From positions 2,606,132-2,670,131 of the forward strand of contig NC_085098.1 of NCBI RefSeq assembly GCF_963422355.1: DNA of 64,000 nt. Direction: 5' to 3'. The translations under genes were made by a program, and so were the position numbers. Positions 63,681 through 64,000 of the stretch are shown here, one piece after another; positions within the stretch are counted from its first letter, which is position 1; the number at the start of each line of letters is the position of its first letter. The notes under the pieces were generated by a model. The model made no database searches. It was not told the DNA's origin and was given only the letters and a program-made list of their open reading frames with translations. The DNA comes from Corticium candelabrum. Taxonomy: Eukaryota > Porifera > Homoscleromorpha > Homosclerophorida > Plakinidae.

Positions 63681-64000
63681 GAACCTGAGGAACGTTCTGT
63701 TGGTGATGTTCACAATTACATAGCCCAACATAGACAATGTGATGTCACGATAGCAGACACCTCTTTCCAAGCATTGCTCTTGGCAATAATGTCTTTGTAT
63801 GCACTTGCCACAAGCAAGGGTAGCTTTTGACGGCTTCAACTAGCTTCTCCATATTTATAAATTGGTGCGCTACCATAGTCATGCACGCGATTCCTTGCGC
63901 CATGGCTATTGGTCAAACGTTCGGTTTTGTTTCGTGGGAATAGAACACCAACTTAATCCAACATAACATAACGTGACGAACGATAACCCGATTTACAATG
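63681..64000. other. Flank, no gene recognised
   Basis: Continues the sequence that the retrotransposon interrupted. No CKAP5 exon or other feature seen. Confidence 0.4.

Noticed and set aside
59069..63735. MITE interrupted by the gypsy element (gttcacaat on both sides)
   Set aside because: The two gttcacaat words are in the same orientation, not inverted, so they do not form a terminal repeat pair.

Overview
This is eukaryotic nuclear DNA from an animal. Genes are split by mostly short GT-AG introns (about 30-110 bp; long ones are swollen by mobile elements), and the conserved genes are metazoan: two OCIA-domain proteins, a type-9-like membrane adenylyl cyclase, the XMAP215/ch-TOG microtubule polymerase and a mitochondrial-type deoxynucleoside kinase. 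A sponge or other early-branching marine invertebrate is the best guess from gene style and the load of small inverted-repeat elements. That is an inference; no diagnostic marker was checked.

Layout: (1) 1.7-4.3 kb, + strand, a plant/fungal-style 2-oxoglutarate-Fe(II) dioxygenase whose first exon is not located. (2) 4.5-6.3 kb, +, a six-exon deoxynucleoside kinase with a probable mitochondrial presequence. (3) 7.1-11.2 kb, +, an OCIAD1-like gene, and 12.6-14.7 kb, -, an OCIAD2-like paralogue; they are tail to tail and share two exons of identical length. (4) 15.1-18.5 kb, a fold-back element filled with a 21-bp minisatellite, then poorly understood minus-strand reading frames. (5) 18.6-26.7 kb, a decayed ribosomal DNA unit (18S, ITS1, 5.8S, ITS2, 28S, spacer). 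The 18S lacks its 5' end, the 28S lacks a block that includes the sarcin-ricin loop, a 1-kb transposon sits in its 3' end, and a second copy of the 28S 3' end plus spacer follows. (6) 27.3-30.8 kb, +, an intronless adenylyl cyclase of 1167 residues with both catalytic halves. (7) 33.6-40.7 kb, -, a class I/II PLP aminotransferase in at least 13 exons, with several MITEs in its introns. (8) 40.7-44.2 kb and 47.9-49.3 kb, -, two dead Ty3/gypsy-type elements. (9) 49.5-51.5 kb, a 2-kb fold-back element. (10) 51.9-57.3 kb, +, the first five exons of a CKAP5/XMAP215 gene (first TOG domain); the rest lies beyond the window. (11) 58-63.7 kb, nested MITEs and a well-preserved Ty3/gypsy LTR retrotransposon with 134-bp LTRs and a 5-bp target duplication, apparently inside a CKAP5 intron.

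The genes do not form one pathway. The kinase and the two OCIA proteins are all likely mitochondrial, but that is association by position only. The strongest structural stories are the rDNA relic with its datable insertion and paralogous empty site, the convergent OCIAD pair that mirrors the human arrangement, the single-exon adenylyl cyclase, and several layers of nested inverted-repeat elements. Exon boundaries were set by eye from splice signals, reading phase and family resemblance; no alignment or search was run.
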